The notes under the pieces are model-generated. The model saw only the letters and a program-made list of their open reading frames with translations, was not told where the DNA came from and did no database searches. A program made the position numbers and the translations under genes. Positions 6,099 through 6,306 of a DNA stretch of 6,306 nt are shown in pieces (the first letter of the stretch is position 1; every line of letters starts with the position of its first letter). The DNA is taken from positions 1 through 6,306 of the forward strand of contig JAHFOZ010000315.1 in NCBI GenBank assembly GCA_023261405.1, given 5' to 3'. The DNA is from Planctomycetota bacterium (GTDB taxonomy: Bacteria; Planctomycetota; MHYJ01; JACPRB01).

Positions 6099-6306
6099 GG
6101 CCTTCGCGTTCCGGCTCGAGACGCTGCTCGGCCTCCGGCGGGTCAAGGAGGACGTGGCGCGGAGCTCCCTGGAAAGGGCCCGGCAGGCGGTCGCGATGCA
6201 GAACCAGGCGCTGACGGGCCTCCTGCGGGAGGATGCCGAGGAGAAGGACGCCCTGAGGGAACTTCGGTGCAACGAGCTGGACCTGGTGCAGGTCCGGCTC
6301 CACCAG
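6091..6306 (+). CDS. fliJ: Flagellar export protein FliJ, N-terminal part (cut by window edge)
   Basis: The frame is open for 72 codons to the last base, so the gene runs off the window; full FliJ proteins are usually about 140-150 residues. The start MAKAFAFRLETLLGLRRVKED is the typical FliJ N-terminus (a short basic and aromatic lead, then FRLETLL-LR). The rest is a charged helix rich in Glu, Arg, Leu and Ala with heptad-like spacing, as expected for the antiparallel coiled coil. FliJ inserts into the centre of the FliI hexamer, resembling the gamma subunit of F1, and links ATPase and export gate. The ATG overlaps the last 8 bases of fliI and is preceded by GGGGAGG at 6075-6081. The identification rests on the N-terminal pattern and on position after fliI. 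Confidence 0.9.
   Translation, partial: MAKAFAFRLETLLGLRRVKEDVARSSLERARQAVAMQNQALTGLLREDAEEKDALRELRCNELDLVQVRLHQ

Noticed and set aside
4368..6272. Long open frame of 634 codons on the - strand across fliH, fliI and fliJ
   Set aside because: It is antisense to intact fliH, fliI and fliJ, and has the same skewed composition caused by GC-rich third codon positions. No domain is recognisable.

Overview
This window is one stretch of a flagellar basal-body and export operon from a very GC-rich bacterium. By eye G+C is about two thirds or more, with strong G/C preference at third codon positions. All recognised genes lie on the + strand in the order flgB, flgC, fliE, fliF, fliG, fliH, fliI, fliJ, and fliJ is cut by the right edge. 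This gene order is common to many flagellated phyla. Together with clear sigma-54 (-24/-12) promoter sequences and high GC, it fits a Gram-negative lineage of the deltaproteobacterial, acidobacterial or similar environmental type. The sequence alone does not fix the phylum.

Layout: bases 1-122 are an upstream leader with no supportable gene. They hold a near-consensus sigma-54 promoter (65-79) and a strong Shine-Dalgarno for flgB. flgB (123-554), flgC (569-1006, GTG start) and fliE (1018-1341) are packed with gaps of 11-14 bases. A 161-base gap (1342-1502) follows and holds three successive inverted repeats, the first a 51-base near-perfect hairpin without a T-tract. Next come fliF (1503-3035) and fliG (3045-4073), 9 bases apart. 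A 67-base gap carries a second, weaker sigma-54-like site (4099-4113). Then follow fliH (4141-4773), fliI (4770-6098, sharing ATGA with fliH) and the start of fliJ (6091 onward, overlapping fliI by 8 bases).

Together the genes build the early flagellum. FliF forms the MS ring in the inner membrane and FliG forms the rotor face of the C ring on it. FliE joins the MS ring to the rod, of which FlgB and FlgC are proximal subunits. FliH, FliI and FliJ form the cytoplasmic ATPase complex that feeds the type III export gate. All the key motifs examined are intact: rod N-terminal motifs, two FliF membrane segments and the FliG-binding tail, FliG EHPQ and torque-helix charges, FliH GxxxG repeats, and FliI Walker A/B and catalytic Glu.

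I found no previously undescribed protein system here; the coding content is conventional. The points worth a second look are regulatory: the structured fliE-fliF gap, the two sigma-54 sites that would split the cluster into two transcription units, and a weak sigma-28-like match inside the structured gap.
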